The position numbers were made by a program, and so were the translations under genes. DNA of 21,724 nucleotides. Origin: an uncultured Ruminococcus sp. GTDB taxonomy: Bacteria; Bacillota; Clostridia; Oscillospirales; Ruminococcaceae. Location: positions 1 through 21,724 of the forward strand of contig CAKSJP010000027.1 in assembly GCA_934463425.1 (NCBI GenBank). Direction: 5' to 3'. Positions 7,224 to 14,349 of the stretch are shown here, piece by piece (position 1 is the first letter of the stretch; each line of letters opens with the position of its first letter). Below the pieces are notes generated by a model. That model made no database searches. It was not told the origin of the DNA and saw only the letters and a list, made by a program, of their open reading frames with translations.

Positions 7224-8639
7224 TCACTTCTTCGGCGGCATCAGCCCCGGCGGAACGCCCGGGATGCCGCCCTGCATATTCTGAAGCTGTTCCGGACTCA
7301 TATTTGCCAGACGCTTCATGGCGCGGCGGTTCATCTTTCCGCCCTTGCCGGATTTTCCGCCCAGCTGCTTCATCATCTTCTGCATCTGGTCGAACTGTTT
7401 CAGCAGACGGTTCACGTCCTCCACCTTCGTGCCGCTCCCGGCAGCGATACGCCGCTTGCGGGACGGGTTGATGATCGAGGGCTTTGCGCGCTCCGCCCTG
7501 GTCATAGATGTGATCATCGCCTCAATGCGCACAAACTGCCGCTCGTCGATGTCTGCATCCTTCAGCTTGCTGCCCACGCCGGGGAGCATGCCGATAATGG
7601 ACTTGAGCGAGCCCATCTTCTGGATCTGGCGCAGCTGTTCCAGAAGATCGTCCATATCGAACCGGTTTTCCTCGAACTTTTTCGCCATCTTCTCGGCATC
7701 CTTCTGGCTGATGGTGCTCTCCGCCTTTTCGATCAGCGTCAGCATATCGCCCATGCCCAGGATACGGGAAGCCATCCGCTGGGGATGGAACTGCTCGAAC
7801 TCGTCCAGCTTTTCGCCCATGCCCACATACTTGATGGGCTTGCCGGTGACCGCCAGCACGGACAGCGCCGCACCGCCGCGGGTGTCGGAGTCCAGCTTGG
7901 ACATCAGCACACTGTCAATGCCCAGGGCATCGTCAAACGCCTTTGCCACGTTGACGGCATCCTGACCAGTCATGGCGTCTACCACCAGCATGATCTCGTT
8001 GGGGTTGGTCAGTTCTTTCAGATCCTTCAGCTCATCCATCAGCTCCGTGTCGATGTGCAGACGGCCGGCGGTGTCCAGGATCACCACGTCATTGCCGTGA
8101 TCCTTGGCGAACTTCAGCGCCTCCTTGGCGATGATCCGCGGGTCGATCTGTCCCATCTCAAAGACCTTGACCCCGGCGCGCTCGCCCACCACCTGCAGCT
8201 GATTGATCGCCGCCGGGCGGTAAATATCGCATGCCACCAGCAGCGGATAGTGCCCTTCTTTTTTCAGCATCTTCGCCAGCTTTGCAGAGTGGGTCGTCTT
8301 ACCGGAGCCCTGGAGACCGCACATCATAATGACGCACGGCGGCTTGGACGGGAACTGGATCCGGGCATTTTCGCTGCCCATGAGGCTGCACAGCTCTTCG
8401 TTGACGATCTTGATGACCTGCTGTGCCGGGGTGAGGCTGGTGAGCACTTCTTCGCCCACGGCGCGCTCAGAGACCTTTTTGACAAAATCCTTGACGACCT
8501 TATAGCTGACGTCCGCCTCCAGCAGCGCCATGCGCACTTCACGCATTGCCTCCTTGACGTCGCTCTCCGTCAGCTTTCCGTGGGATTTCAGCTTTTTGAA
8601 CACCTGGTTCAGCTTTCCCGACAGTCCTTCAAATGCCAT
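7224..8639 (-). CDS. ffh: Signal recognition particle protein Ffh (SRP54)
   Basis: Ffh is the SRP GTPase that binds 4.5S/6S RNA and signal sequences and delivers nascent chains to FtsY at the membrane. The 471-residue protein has an N domain (residues 1-90), a G domain with P-loop GLQGSGKTT (108-116) and the DTAGR and TKLD-type (SKLDSD) motifs, and a Met-rich M domain ending in a PGLMPPKK tail, with the RNA-binding SGTKVEDVNRLLKQF block. The start at 8639 has GGAGGAG upstream. It begins 14 bases after ylxM and is probably co-translated with it. Confidence 0.98.
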   Translation of the reverse strand: MAFEGLSGKLNQVFKKLKSHGKLTESDVKEAMREVRMALLEADVSYKVVKDFVKKVSERAVGEEVLTSLTPAQQVIKIVNEELCSLMGSENARIQFPSKPPCVIMMCGLQGSGKTTHSAKLAKMLKKEGHYPLLVACDIYRPAAINQLQVVGERAGVKVFEMGQIDPRIIAKEALKFAKDHGNDVVILDTAGRLHIDTELMDELKDLKELTNPNEIMLVVDAMTGQDAVNVAKAFDDALGIDSVLMSKLDSDTRGGAALSVLAVTGKPIKYVGMGEKLDEFEQFHPQRMASRILGMGDMLTLIEKAESTISQKDAEKMAKKFEENRFDMDDLLEQLRQIQKMGSLKSIIGMLPGVGSKLKDADIDERQFVRIEAMITSMTRAERAKPSIINPSRKRRIAAGSGTKVEDVNRLLKQFDQMQKMMKQLGGKSGKGGKMNRRAMKRLANMSPEQLQNMQGGIPGVPPGLMPPKK

Positions 8640-8653
8640 ATGATCTCCTCCTC

Positions 8654-9013
8654 TCAAAGCAGCTCCAGTCCGTGATGCACCGCTTCCATTGCCTTCCGGC
8701 AGGCGTCCTGCACCGCCGGAGCATCTGCTGTCTGCGCCTGGATCTCCCGGAGCGATGCTGCGATCGCGCCGTAGTTCTCCCGAAACGCACTGAGCCTTGC
8801 CGCAAACTGCAGCTTTTCTTCCATCTCCAGCAGGATCTGCTCACCGCGCTTGATGCCGTCCCGGACACCCTGACGGGTGATCCCGACGATCTCGGCGATC
8901 TCGCTCAGCGACAGATCCGCACAATAGTACAGCTCTGTGAGCCGGTACTGATGGGGTGTCAGAAATTCACCATAGCAGTCCAGCAGCATGGCAAACTTCA
9001 AGTCCTTAGACAT
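8654..9013 (-). CDS. ylxM: YlxM family SRP-associated helix-turn-helix protein
   Basis: YlxM (UPF0122) is a small protein encoded before ffh in Gram-positives; in streptococci it modulates SRP GTPase activity. The 119-residue product shows the sigma-70 region 4-like helix-turn-helix in its N-terminal half: LTPHQYRLTELYYCADLSLSEIAEIVGITRQGVRDGIKR split over about residues 18-56. GGAGG lies ten bases before the start at 9013. It is the first gene of the operon, with a strong promoter at 9055-9083. Confidence 0.93.
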   Translation of the reverse strand: MSKDLKFAMLLDCYGEFLTPHQYRLTELYYCADLSLSEIAEIVGITRQGVRDGIKRGEQILLEMEEKLQFAARLSAFRENYGAIAASLREIQAQTADAPAVQDACRKAMEAVHHGLELL

Positions 9014-9032
9014 ATCCGTGCCGCCTCCTGCC

Positions 9033-9083
9033 TGTAAAAGTAATCTGCTTTACAAGTATACTCTATTTTCTCCGGCTTGTCAA
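9033..9083 (-). promoter_or_regulatory. Promoter of the ylxM-trmD operon with an inverted repeat at the start site
   Basis: On the minus strand TTGACA (9078-9083) and TATACT (9055-9060) are separated by 17 bases. Next to the -10 element, TGTAAA (9033-9038) and TTTACA (9049-9054) form an inverted repeat around the expected transcription start near 9048. It could be an operator or a 5'-end hairpin. Confidence 0.8.
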
Positions 9084-9179
9084 GGCTTTTTCTTTCGTGA
9101 AACTGCACAAATTTGAAGCCCTGTTTTTTCTCCCCATGCAATATATTTGCTTATTTTTCATGCTTTATTTGCATTCTTC

Positions 9180-9208
9180 TTGACATTTTGCGAAATTGCG
9201 CCTATAAT
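9180..9208 (+). promoter_or_regulatory. Sigma-A promoter of the SCP2-like/H1-like tail gene
   Basis: TTGACA (9180-9185) and TATAAT (9203-9208) are separated by 17 bases, a perfect consensus. Transcription would start near 9215, about 49 bases before the chosen start codon. The gene is probably strongly expressed. Confidence 0.9.
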
Positions 9209-9263
9209 AGATAAGAAAAGCATACGAAATCCCGGCGTATTTCTGCCGGAGGTGACGAAAGGA

Positions 9264-9905
9264 ATGACAAAAATGACTTTTGAAGAAATGTTCAAAGAAG
9301 CGCAGGCACTGCTGAACGCAGCAAGCGCAAAGGGTGCGCAGACACATCTGGCAGTACAGTTCGATGTATCCGGTGACGGCTGCGGTGCATTTTATGCAGA
9401 GATCACTGCAGACAGCGACGATCTGACCATTGCACCGTATGACTATAAGGGTCACGATGTTCTGGTTTCGGCAGATGCCGCAGAACTGCTGGATGCACTG
9501 CGCAGCGCAGAGACCGCGGCACTGACCATGGACGGCGAATGGGACAAGGTTGCCGCATTCCGTGAGATCCTCGCTACCATGCCGAAGCCGAAAAAGGCTG
9601 CTGCACCGAAGGCAAAGGCTCCTGCTGCAAAAAAAGCCGCAGAAAAGCCGGCTGCAAAAAAGGCAGAAGCACCGAAAGCAGCCGCATCTGTAAAAAAGGC
9701 TGAACCGGTAAAGCCCGCTGCGAAAAAGCCGGCGGCTGCAAAGAAAGAAACCGTCAAGGCGGAGGCTCCCAAGGCTGCTGCGGCTGTCAAGACCGAACCG
9801 GTAAAGCCGGCAGTGAAAACTGCTGCTGCGGCTGCAAAGACTCCCGCTGCAAAGCCGGCTGCAACAACTGCCAAGACCGCTTCAGCGAAGAACGGCAAAA
9901 AATAA
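9264..9905 (+). CDS. SCP2-like domain protein with histone H1-like Lys/Ala/Pro tail
   Basis: The 213-residue protein has two parts. Residues 1-105 look like a small alpha/beta domain; YDYKGHDVLVSADAAELLDAL resembles sterol-carrier SCP2-type lipid-binding domains, an assignment by pattern that is tentative. Residues 107-213 are a low-complexity tail of Lys, Ala, Pro with some Thr and Val, containing repeated KAEAPKAAA and EPVKPAAKK-like units, as in bacterial H1-like nucleoid proteins. Such basic tails bind DNA, RNA or acidic surfaces. The start at 9264 follows GGAGGTGA by eight bases. It has a consensus promoter, and no clear terminator before the next gene. Function unknown. Confidence 0.8.
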   Translation: MTKMTFEEMFKEAQALLNAASAKGAQTHLAVQFDVSGDGCGAFYAEITADSDDLTIAPYDYKGHDVLVSADAAELLDALRSAETAALTMDGEWDKVAAFREILATMPKPKKAAAPKAKAPAAKKAAEKPAAKKAEAPKAAASVKKAEPVKPAAKKPAAAKKETVKAEAPKAAAAVKTEPVKPAVKTAAAAAKTPAAKPAATTAKTASAKNGKK

Positions 9906-9961
9906 AGGCAATAAATTGAAAGACTCCTCGGGGACGGCACCCATCACAAAAAACAGCTACA

Positions 9962-10054
9962 GCAACGCTGTATAAAACTTGTGCGTAAGATGCATCGTCA
10001 GATTTTTCGGCAGATTGCGTGCAAAGCCGCCAGACAGGCGCTGTTCAGCGTTGC
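9962..10054 (+). ncRNA. Structured leader element before the PLMP-like gene
   Basis: GCAACGCTG (9962-9970) pairs perfectly with CAGCGTTGC (10046-10054), closing a 93-nt region that ends shortly before the ribosome site of the next gene. Inside are GTGCG-TAAGA-TGCAT (9981-9995, two G-U pairs) and CGCC-AGACA-GGCG near 10029-10040. A local alternative hairpin TACAGC-AAC-GCTGTA competes with the closing stem. It may be a regulatory leader or a small RNA; whether it is a separate RNA is inference. Confidence 0.45.
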
Positions 10055-10077
10055 CCTCAGAGAAAGGAGTCCTTGAA

Positions 10078-10494
10078 ATGCCGCAGATCACCGTAACAGA
10101 TGAACAGGGAAATTCTTATTTTCCCACCTATCCCAGACGGGCAAGAGGACTTGTCAAAAAAGGGCGGGCAAGATTCATCAGTGCAAATACGATCTGTCTG
10201 AACTGTCCGCCGCAGAATCAGGAGGAACAGCAGATGACAGAAAATACAAATACAAGCAGTCGCACAGCTCCCACTGCCGCTGAAATTTTTGCAGAATTGC
10301 AGCAGATCCGGCAGGATACCCAGCATCTTTCGCTGGCTCTGGAGAAACTGGAAAAGGTTCCCGCAGACAACAATGCCGATGAGAAGATTTGTCAGGCAAA
10401 GATCGATGCGATTGAAGAAGTTGTCGTACAGCGGGAGGAAACCAATCGTTCTCTTATTACTTTCTATGAAAAGCTGTACGACGCGATCCGTTAA
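10078..10494 (+). CDS. Small protein with IscB PLMP (RRXRR)-like N-terminus and coiled-coil C-terminus
   Basis: The 138-residue protein starts at 10078, with AAAGGAG eight bases upstream. Residues 1-45 contain VTDEQGNSYFPTYPRRARG and LVKKGRARF, the pattern of the PLMP/RRXRR domain at the N-terminus of IscB-type RNA-guided nucleases (D-x-G-x-PLxPTxPxRARxLLKxGRARV). No RuvC or HNH domain follows. Residues 53-138 are mostly helical and heptad-like (AAEIFAELQQIRQDTQHLSLALEKLEK, then EEVVVQREETNRSLITFYEKLYDAI, in two stretches). An in-frame ATG at 10234 preceded by GGAGG could produce the helical part alone. A structured leader precedes it and a related hairpin follows. The function is unknown; RNA binding is plausible. 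Confidence 0.75.
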   Translation: MPQITVTDEQGNSYFPTYPRRARGLVKKGRARFISANTICLNCPPQNQEEQQMTENTNTSSRTAPTAAEIFAELQQIRQDTQHLSLALEKLEKVPADNNADEKICQAKIDAIEEVVVQREETNRSLITFYEKLYDAIR

Positions 10495-10518
10495 GGCAAT
10501 ACAGCACAGCACAAAGCC

Positions 10519-10571
10519 TGTGCATAAGATGCACCGGCAAAGCCGTCAGGCGGGCTTTATGCGGTGCTGCA
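10519..10571 (+). repeat. Second copy of the leader motif, with strong hairpin
   Basis: TGTGCATAAGATGCACCG (10519-10536) repeats the leader motif at 9980-9997 with three changes. Its hairpin GTGCA-TAAGA-TGCAC keeps the same loop, with G-U pairs of the first copy replaced by Watson-Crick pairs. GCACCG (10531-10536) and AAAGCC (10539-10544) also pair with GGCTTT (10553-10558) and CGGTGC (10562-10567), giving a 12-bp interrupted stem that is mutually exclusive with the small hairpin. Confidence 0.6.
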
Positions 10572-10600
10572 TTTCCGTATGATCACTACGTCAAAACAAA

Positions 10601-10650
10601 AAACCGTTTCGCTTCCGGAACTCTCCGGCGGCGAAACGGTTTTTATTTTT
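10601..10650. terminator. Bidirectional terminator between the PLMP-like gene and the symporter gene
   Basis: AAACCGTTTCGC (10601-10612) pairs with GCGAAACGGTTT (10631-10642), with an inner CCGGA/TCCGG stem. TTTTTATTTTT follows on the plus strand and an A-rich run precedes, so it should work for both convergent genes. Confidence 0.9.
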
Positions 10651-10661
10651 ATCGTATTGGA

Positions 10662-12167
10662 TTATTCGATTTCTGCCTCCGCTTTTACCGCAGGCTTTTT
10701 CCCTGTGGAAAAGCACACCCAGAAGATCACTGCCAGAAGCACCAGCGCGAACGCCATCCAGCCGACAAGCATTCCCAGACCCTTTCCGGCGAACATATCA
10801 TAATAACCCTTCAGGTAGATCAGGCAGATCAGGGCAGGCACCACATATGCCATGTAGCCGCGCAGCCATCCCGGCAGCTTCGGGCCAGTGCCCTCGTTGA
10901 CCTCAGCCAGGAACTTTTCCCAGCCCCAGCCGTTTTTCCGGACACAGAACAGCACATACACCAGCGAACCGAGCGGCAGGATATTATAAGAGACCAAAAA
11001 GTCCTCCAGATCCATGACAGAAGAGCCGTCTCCGAAGGGCTGGAAGCCGGACAGCAGGTTGAAGCCCAGGATCGCCGGCAGAGACAGCACAAAGATCAGC
11101 ACCAGGTTTACCAGAAGGGACTTTTTCCGTGTCCAGCTGCCCAGCTCCACTGTCATGGTAATGATGTTCTCGAACACGGCGATGACCGTAGAAAGCGCCG
11201 CAAAGGACATAAACACAAAGAAGCAGCAGCCCCAGATGCGTCCGCCCACCATGTGATGGAACACATTCGGCAGGGTGATAAACAGCAGGGACGGGCCGGC
11301 ATCCGGCTGAACGCCATAAGCAAAGCATGCCGGGATGATAATGAGACCAGCCATAATGGCAACGAAGGTATCCAAAATCACCACGTTGACCGCTTCACCG
11401 GTGATGCCTCGTCCCTTTTTCAGATAGCTGCCGAAGATCTCCATTGCGCCGATGCCCACGCTCAGGGTAAAGAACGCGTGTGTCATGGCGGCAAACGCCA
11501 CAGAGCCATAGCCGTTTTCTTTCAGGCGGGAGAAGCTGGGGACGAGGAAATATTTCAGACCCTCGCCTGCGCCCTTCAGCCGGAGCGAGTTCACCACGAG
11601 CACCAGCATCAGCACAACGAGGAGCATCATCATGACCTTTGTGACCTTTTCGATGCCGTTTTGCAGTCCCAGGGCGCAGATGCCGATACAGAGAGCGATA
11701 ACGATCGCCGCGAAGAGGATCATCAGCCCCGGATTTTCCAGCATCCGGGTGAAAAAGCCGGAGGTCTCCTCCGCAGCAACAGCCGTGATCTTTCCCGAAC
11801 CATACAGGAATGCGTAGTAGAGCATCCATCCGGCGACCATGGTATAAAACATCATGAGCAGATAGTTTCCGGCGATGCCGACGTATTTGGTGATATGCCA
11901 GCGGCTTCCCGGCTGTTCCAGGATATTCATCGCCTGGGAGATACTCCGGTGGCTGCCGCGGCCGATGGCGAACTCACAGATGACGATAGGCAGTCCCAGC
12001 AGAAGCAGGCACAGCAGGTAAATGATCAGGAATGCGCCGCCGCCGTTTTCGCCGCAGATATACGGGAATTTCCAGACGTTGCCCAGACCCACGGCGCACC
12101 CGGCAGATACCAGGATAAAGCCCAGCCGGGAATGGAACGTGGCTCGGTTTTTGGTTGATGTACTCAT
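10662..12167 (-). CDS. Sodium-dependent neurotransmitter:sodium symporter family transporter (LeuT-like)
   Basis: Transporters of this family import amino acids or related amines with Na+. The 501-residue membrane protein has the TM1 signature GLGNVWKFPYICGENGGGAF (about residues 27-46; G27-L28-G29-N30 matches the LeuT sodium/substrate site), followed by about eleven more hydrophobic helices and a short charged C-terminus. The TM6 region (THAFFTLSVGIGAMEIFGSYL) and TM8 region (AALSTVIAVFENII) also fit. The start at 12167 has AAAGGAGA six bases upstream; nine earlier in-frame codons lack a ribosome site. Substrate cannot be told from the sequence; tryptophan, tyrosine or branched amino acids are known for relatives. 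Confidence 0.95.
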   Translation of the reverse strand: MSTSTKNRATFHSRLGFILVSAGCAVGLGNVWKFPYICGENGGGAFLIIYLLCLLLLGLPIVICEFAIGRGSHRSISQAMNILEQPGSRWHITKYVGIAGNYLLMMFYTMVAGWMLYYAFLYGSGKITAVAAEETSGFFTRMLENPGLMILFAAIVIALCIGICALGLQNGIEKVTKVMMMLLVVLMLVLVVNSLRLKGAGEGLKYFLVPSFSRLKENGYGSVAFAAMTHAFFTLSVGIGAMEIFGSYLKKGRGITGEAVNVVILDTFVAIMAGLIIIPACFAYGVQPDAGPSLLFITLPNVFHHMVGGRIWGCCFFVFMSFAALSTVIAVFENIITMTVELGSWTRKKSLLVNLVLIFVLSLPAILGFNLLSGFQPFGDGSSVMDLEDFLVSYNILPLGSLVYVLFCVRKNGWGWEKFLAEVNEGTGPKLPGWLRGYMAYVVPALICLIYLKGYYDMFAGKGLGMLVGWMAFALVLLAVIFWVCFSTGKKPAVKAEAEIE

Positions 12168-12217
12168 AACAGTTCTCCTTTGTTGTCTCCGCAATTGCAG
12201 AAAAATGTGATGATTTT

Positions 12218-12246
12218 ATTATACAACAAGATTGCGTTTTTGTCAA
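12218..12246 (-). promoter_or_regulatory. Sigma-A promoter of the symporter gene
   Basis: On the minus strand TTGACA (12241-12246) and TATAAT (12218-12223) are separated by 17 bases, a perfect consensus. The leader is about 45 nt and shows no structure that I recognise. Confidence 0.9.
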
Positions 12247-12563
12247 ATACGCCGGCAGCGTGGCGGCGTGCTCGCCGCTGAGCCTTACCCCCCAATATAA
12301 CGGAGAGAAAAGGGCAGCGTTACGGCGGCAGCAGCCGCCTGTTCCCCCCTCCGGGGGATTTTTGTTGTGCGTGCGCTAAAACAACACTGCCTTTCGTGTG
12401 ATGCGTTGCCGCACGAGAAGCTGTAGGCGAAATCTTTTCTTTTTTTGCTTCTTTTTTTCTTTTTAGCAAAGAAAAAAAGAAGGGAGTAATTGCGCAGCAA
12501 ACGCCAAAGAATAATGTCAACCGCCTGCACAAGCAACAGTCAGAAAGCCGCATGGCAAGTACC
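12247..12563. other. Gene-free region with GC-rich and pyrimidine hairpins
   Basis: No convincing gene is present. The region contains GGCGGC-AGCA-GCCGCC (12324-12339), CCCCC-TCC-GGGGG followed by ATTTTTGTT (about 12345-12366, terminator-like on the plus strand), and a perfect 15-bp stem CTTCTTTTTTTCTTT / AAAGAAAAAAAGAAG (12448-12482). The short frames here are low-complexity and lack ribosome sites. Confidence 0.6.
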
Positions 12564-12698
12564 GGCAAGGGCAACCATGGGCGTTTGCAAGCCCCAGGCG
12601 GACAGCGAGAGCAGCGAGCGATTCCGCCGAACGGTTTCACAGTGTTTTCCCCAGGGCAGTGTTGCCGAATATGTCAAAGTATCACCGGGCGAACCATG
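12564..12698. repeat. 135-bp direct repeat, copy 1
   Basis: The segment recurs at 12783-12916 with about six differences, including a one-base deletion. It ends in the hairpin GGGCGAAC-CAT-GTTCGCCC (12687-12705), followed by CCTACAG. No ribosome site or conserved frame supports coding. Confidence 0.9.
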
Positions 12699-12759
12699 TT
12701 CGCCCCTACAGTATTCCTTTTCAAGTGCCACGGGTCGATGTGGGCATCGACCCCTACAG
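12687..12759. repeat. Two REP-like hairpins ending in CCCTACAG
   Basis: GGGCGAAC-CAT-GTTCGCCC (12687-12705) and GGGTCGATG-TGGG-CATCGACCC (12732-12753) are perfect hairpins, each followed by CTACAG. They resemble short palindromic repeats dispersed in intergenic DNA of gut Clostridia, recognised from memory. They lie between the two long repeat copies. Confidence 0.7.
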
Positions 12760-12782
12760 TAATAACGCAGTTACAATTGCGT

Positions 12783-12916
12783 GGCAAGGGCAACTATGGC
12801 GTTTGCAAGCCCCAGGCGGACAGCGAGAGAAACGAGCAATTCCGCCGGACGGTTTCACAGTGTTTTCCCCAGGGCAGTGTTGCCGAATATGTCAAAGTAT
12901 CACCGGGCGAACCATG
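12783..12916. repeat. 135-bp direct repeat, copy 2
   Basis: This copy matches 12564-12698 closely and ends at GGGCGAACCATG, after which the sequence diverges into the terminator of the anti-sigma gene, so the second half of the terminal hairpin is missing. Confidence 0.9.
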
Positions 12917-12950
12917 AAAAAACGCACCTCACGGCCGTGAGATGCGTTTT
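12917..12950 (-). terminator. Terminator of the sigma/anti-sigma operon
   Basis: AAAACGCA (12919-12926) pairs with TGCGTTTT (12943-12950) around an inner CTCACGG/CCGTGAG stem. On the minus strand a T run follows, 44 bases past the stop codon at 12994. It may also work in the plus direction. Confidence 0.8.
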
Positions 12951-12993
12951 CTCTGGGATAGAGTATATTAAATTATTGGAAAGATGTCAAGCA

Positions 12994-14349
12994 TTACTTT
13001 TCCCACATCAGGATATCTGCGCCGGCATAGACTGCCTGCACCTGCTGCGGATCGACAGGCTCCAAAAAGCTGATATTCAGCGTAGTGTGCCCGTCATTCG
13101 GTGAGCCTGCCGCACAGGAGACCTGGAAAATATTCATGGCGCTGTAGAACAGATTGTTGTCCTCCACCGGGATCTTTGTATGATGGGATTGATCTCCGGT
13201 CTTGGCATAGCCCAGACAATCTGCGCTTCGGGTGAAGCCGGGGACACTGGTGCCGGCATAGCCAAACATCGCCGGCGTGGGATCTTCGTCGCTCCAGGTA
13301 AAGGACGCACCCCAGGGTGTCAGTTCCATGGTCATGGGCGTTTCTTCTCCGTTTTTCGCGTCAGTATAGACGAAGTCCTCCTTCACGGATTCCACAACGG
13401 GATAATCCAGCCGGAAGCGCAGATGCAGGCTTCCCTCGGTGAGAACGTCCTTCCTGCTCACATAGACCGTATCCTCGTCAGAATGGGAAGCAGCATCTTC
13501 ATCGGCGCTGTCTCCCGTGCTGTACGTTTCGTCCAGCGGCACAAAATTTTCCCATACCAGCTGCTCTTCCTGTGCAGACAGCGCCTTTCGCGTGTTGATG
13601 TCTGCCACAGAATAGCCCAGCCAGTTCCGGATGCGCCGCATGTCATAAGTGTCATTGTAGGACCACAGGTAATAGTAAAAGTTCTCTTCTCCGCTGTCCT
13701 CACGGGGCACGAGGAATTTGTCAATGCTCAGTTCATATGTGATCTCGTCACCGGAAAGATAGCTTCCCATTCCGCTGAAATGCTGTCTTACATACAGATG
13801 GCCGCCGTCCGATGCGTCATAGGTAGCGGTTTCCTCCATGCTCTCGCCGCCGTTATAGCCAAGTGTCGCCGCGCCGCTGCCCAGAAACCGGGTGTAATTG
13901 GGCAGTGTGAACCCATTCACCCCGGAGAACTCCAGCACCACGTTGACATTGTGCTCATCGCCGAATACGCCGAGCACCTGGCAGTCGATGCCGTCACAGG
14001 TGTTGGTCATTTCCACTTCAGGAACGGTGTACAGCTCTTCCAGTGCAGACGGATACGAAACGTCCTTGCCGAATACCAGCTGCATCAGCTGTGCAAAGCC
14101 GCCGTTTGCCGCAGCCGCAGCCGTGATGGCACTGCCGCTCACCAGAACCGCCGCCGCTGTAATTGCCGCCGGAATGCGAAGCTTCCAGTGACGGCGTACC
14201 GGCGCACCTTCTGTCTCCGCATCCAGGGCACCCATGACCCGGCTGCGGACGGCGCGGTGCGAGAATCTTGCGGTTTTCCGGATCTCCGGCAGATCCTCGT
14301 GTGTCATGTCCAAATGCGAAAAAATCTCAAACAAGTTCCATTTGCTCAT
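12994..14349 (-). CDS. Membrane-anchored anti-sigma factor with large extracytoplasmic domain
   Basis: The 451-residue protein has a cytoplasmic N-terminus (residues 1-55), one membrane helix (about 57-82, very Ala-rich) and a 370-residue outside domain. This topology and the resemblance to DUF4179-type anti-sigma proteins of Clostridia suggest it holds the ECF sigma factor until a surface signal is sensed. Its start at 14349 lies inside the end of the sigma gene (23-base overlap), indicating coupled translation. I chose 14349 over 14355 because AGGGG then sits eight bases upstream. A DxE/Ser-rich acidic stretch (GDSADEDAASHSDED) lies in the outside domain. The signal sensed is unknown. Confidence 0.8.
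   Translation of the reverse strand: MSKWNLFEIFSHLDMTHEDLPEIRKTARFSHRAVRSRVMGALDAETEGAPVRRHWKLRIPAAITAAAVLVSGSAITAAAAANGGFAQLMQLVFGKDVSYPSALEELYTVPEVEMTNTCDGIDCQVLGVFGDEHNVNVVLEFSGVNGFTLPNYTRFLGSGAATLGYNGGESMEETATYDASDGGHLYVRQHFSGMGSYLSGDEITYELSIDKFLVPREDSGEENFYYYLWSYNDTYDMRRIRNWLGYSVADINTRKALSAQEEQLVWENFVPLDETYSTGDSADEDAASHSDEDTVYVSRKDVLTEGSLHLRFRLDYPVVESVKEDFVYTDAKNGEETPMTMELTPWGASFTWSDEDPTPAMFGYAGTSVPGFTRSADCLGYAKTGDQSHHTKIPVEDNNLFYSAMNIFQVSCAAGSPNDGHTTLNISFLEPVDPQQVQAVYAGADILMWEK

Noticed and set aside
7318..8675. Long plus-strand frames opposite ffh
   Set aside because: They are shadows of the GC-biased ffh coding strand; ffh is certain on the minus strand.
9601..9900. Possible CRISPR-like or tandem DNA repeat in the Lys/Ala-rich tail
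   Set aside because: The units vary in length and are protein-level low complexity, with no fixed-length spacers.
12285..12640. Open frames on the minus strand in the gene-free region
   Set aside because: They run over low-complexity hairpins, have no ribosome site and no protein-like composition.
12552..12940. Open frames on the plus strand across the 135-bp repeats
   Set aside because: The frames just read through repeat copies; a one-base deletion between copies changes frame, which argues against coding.
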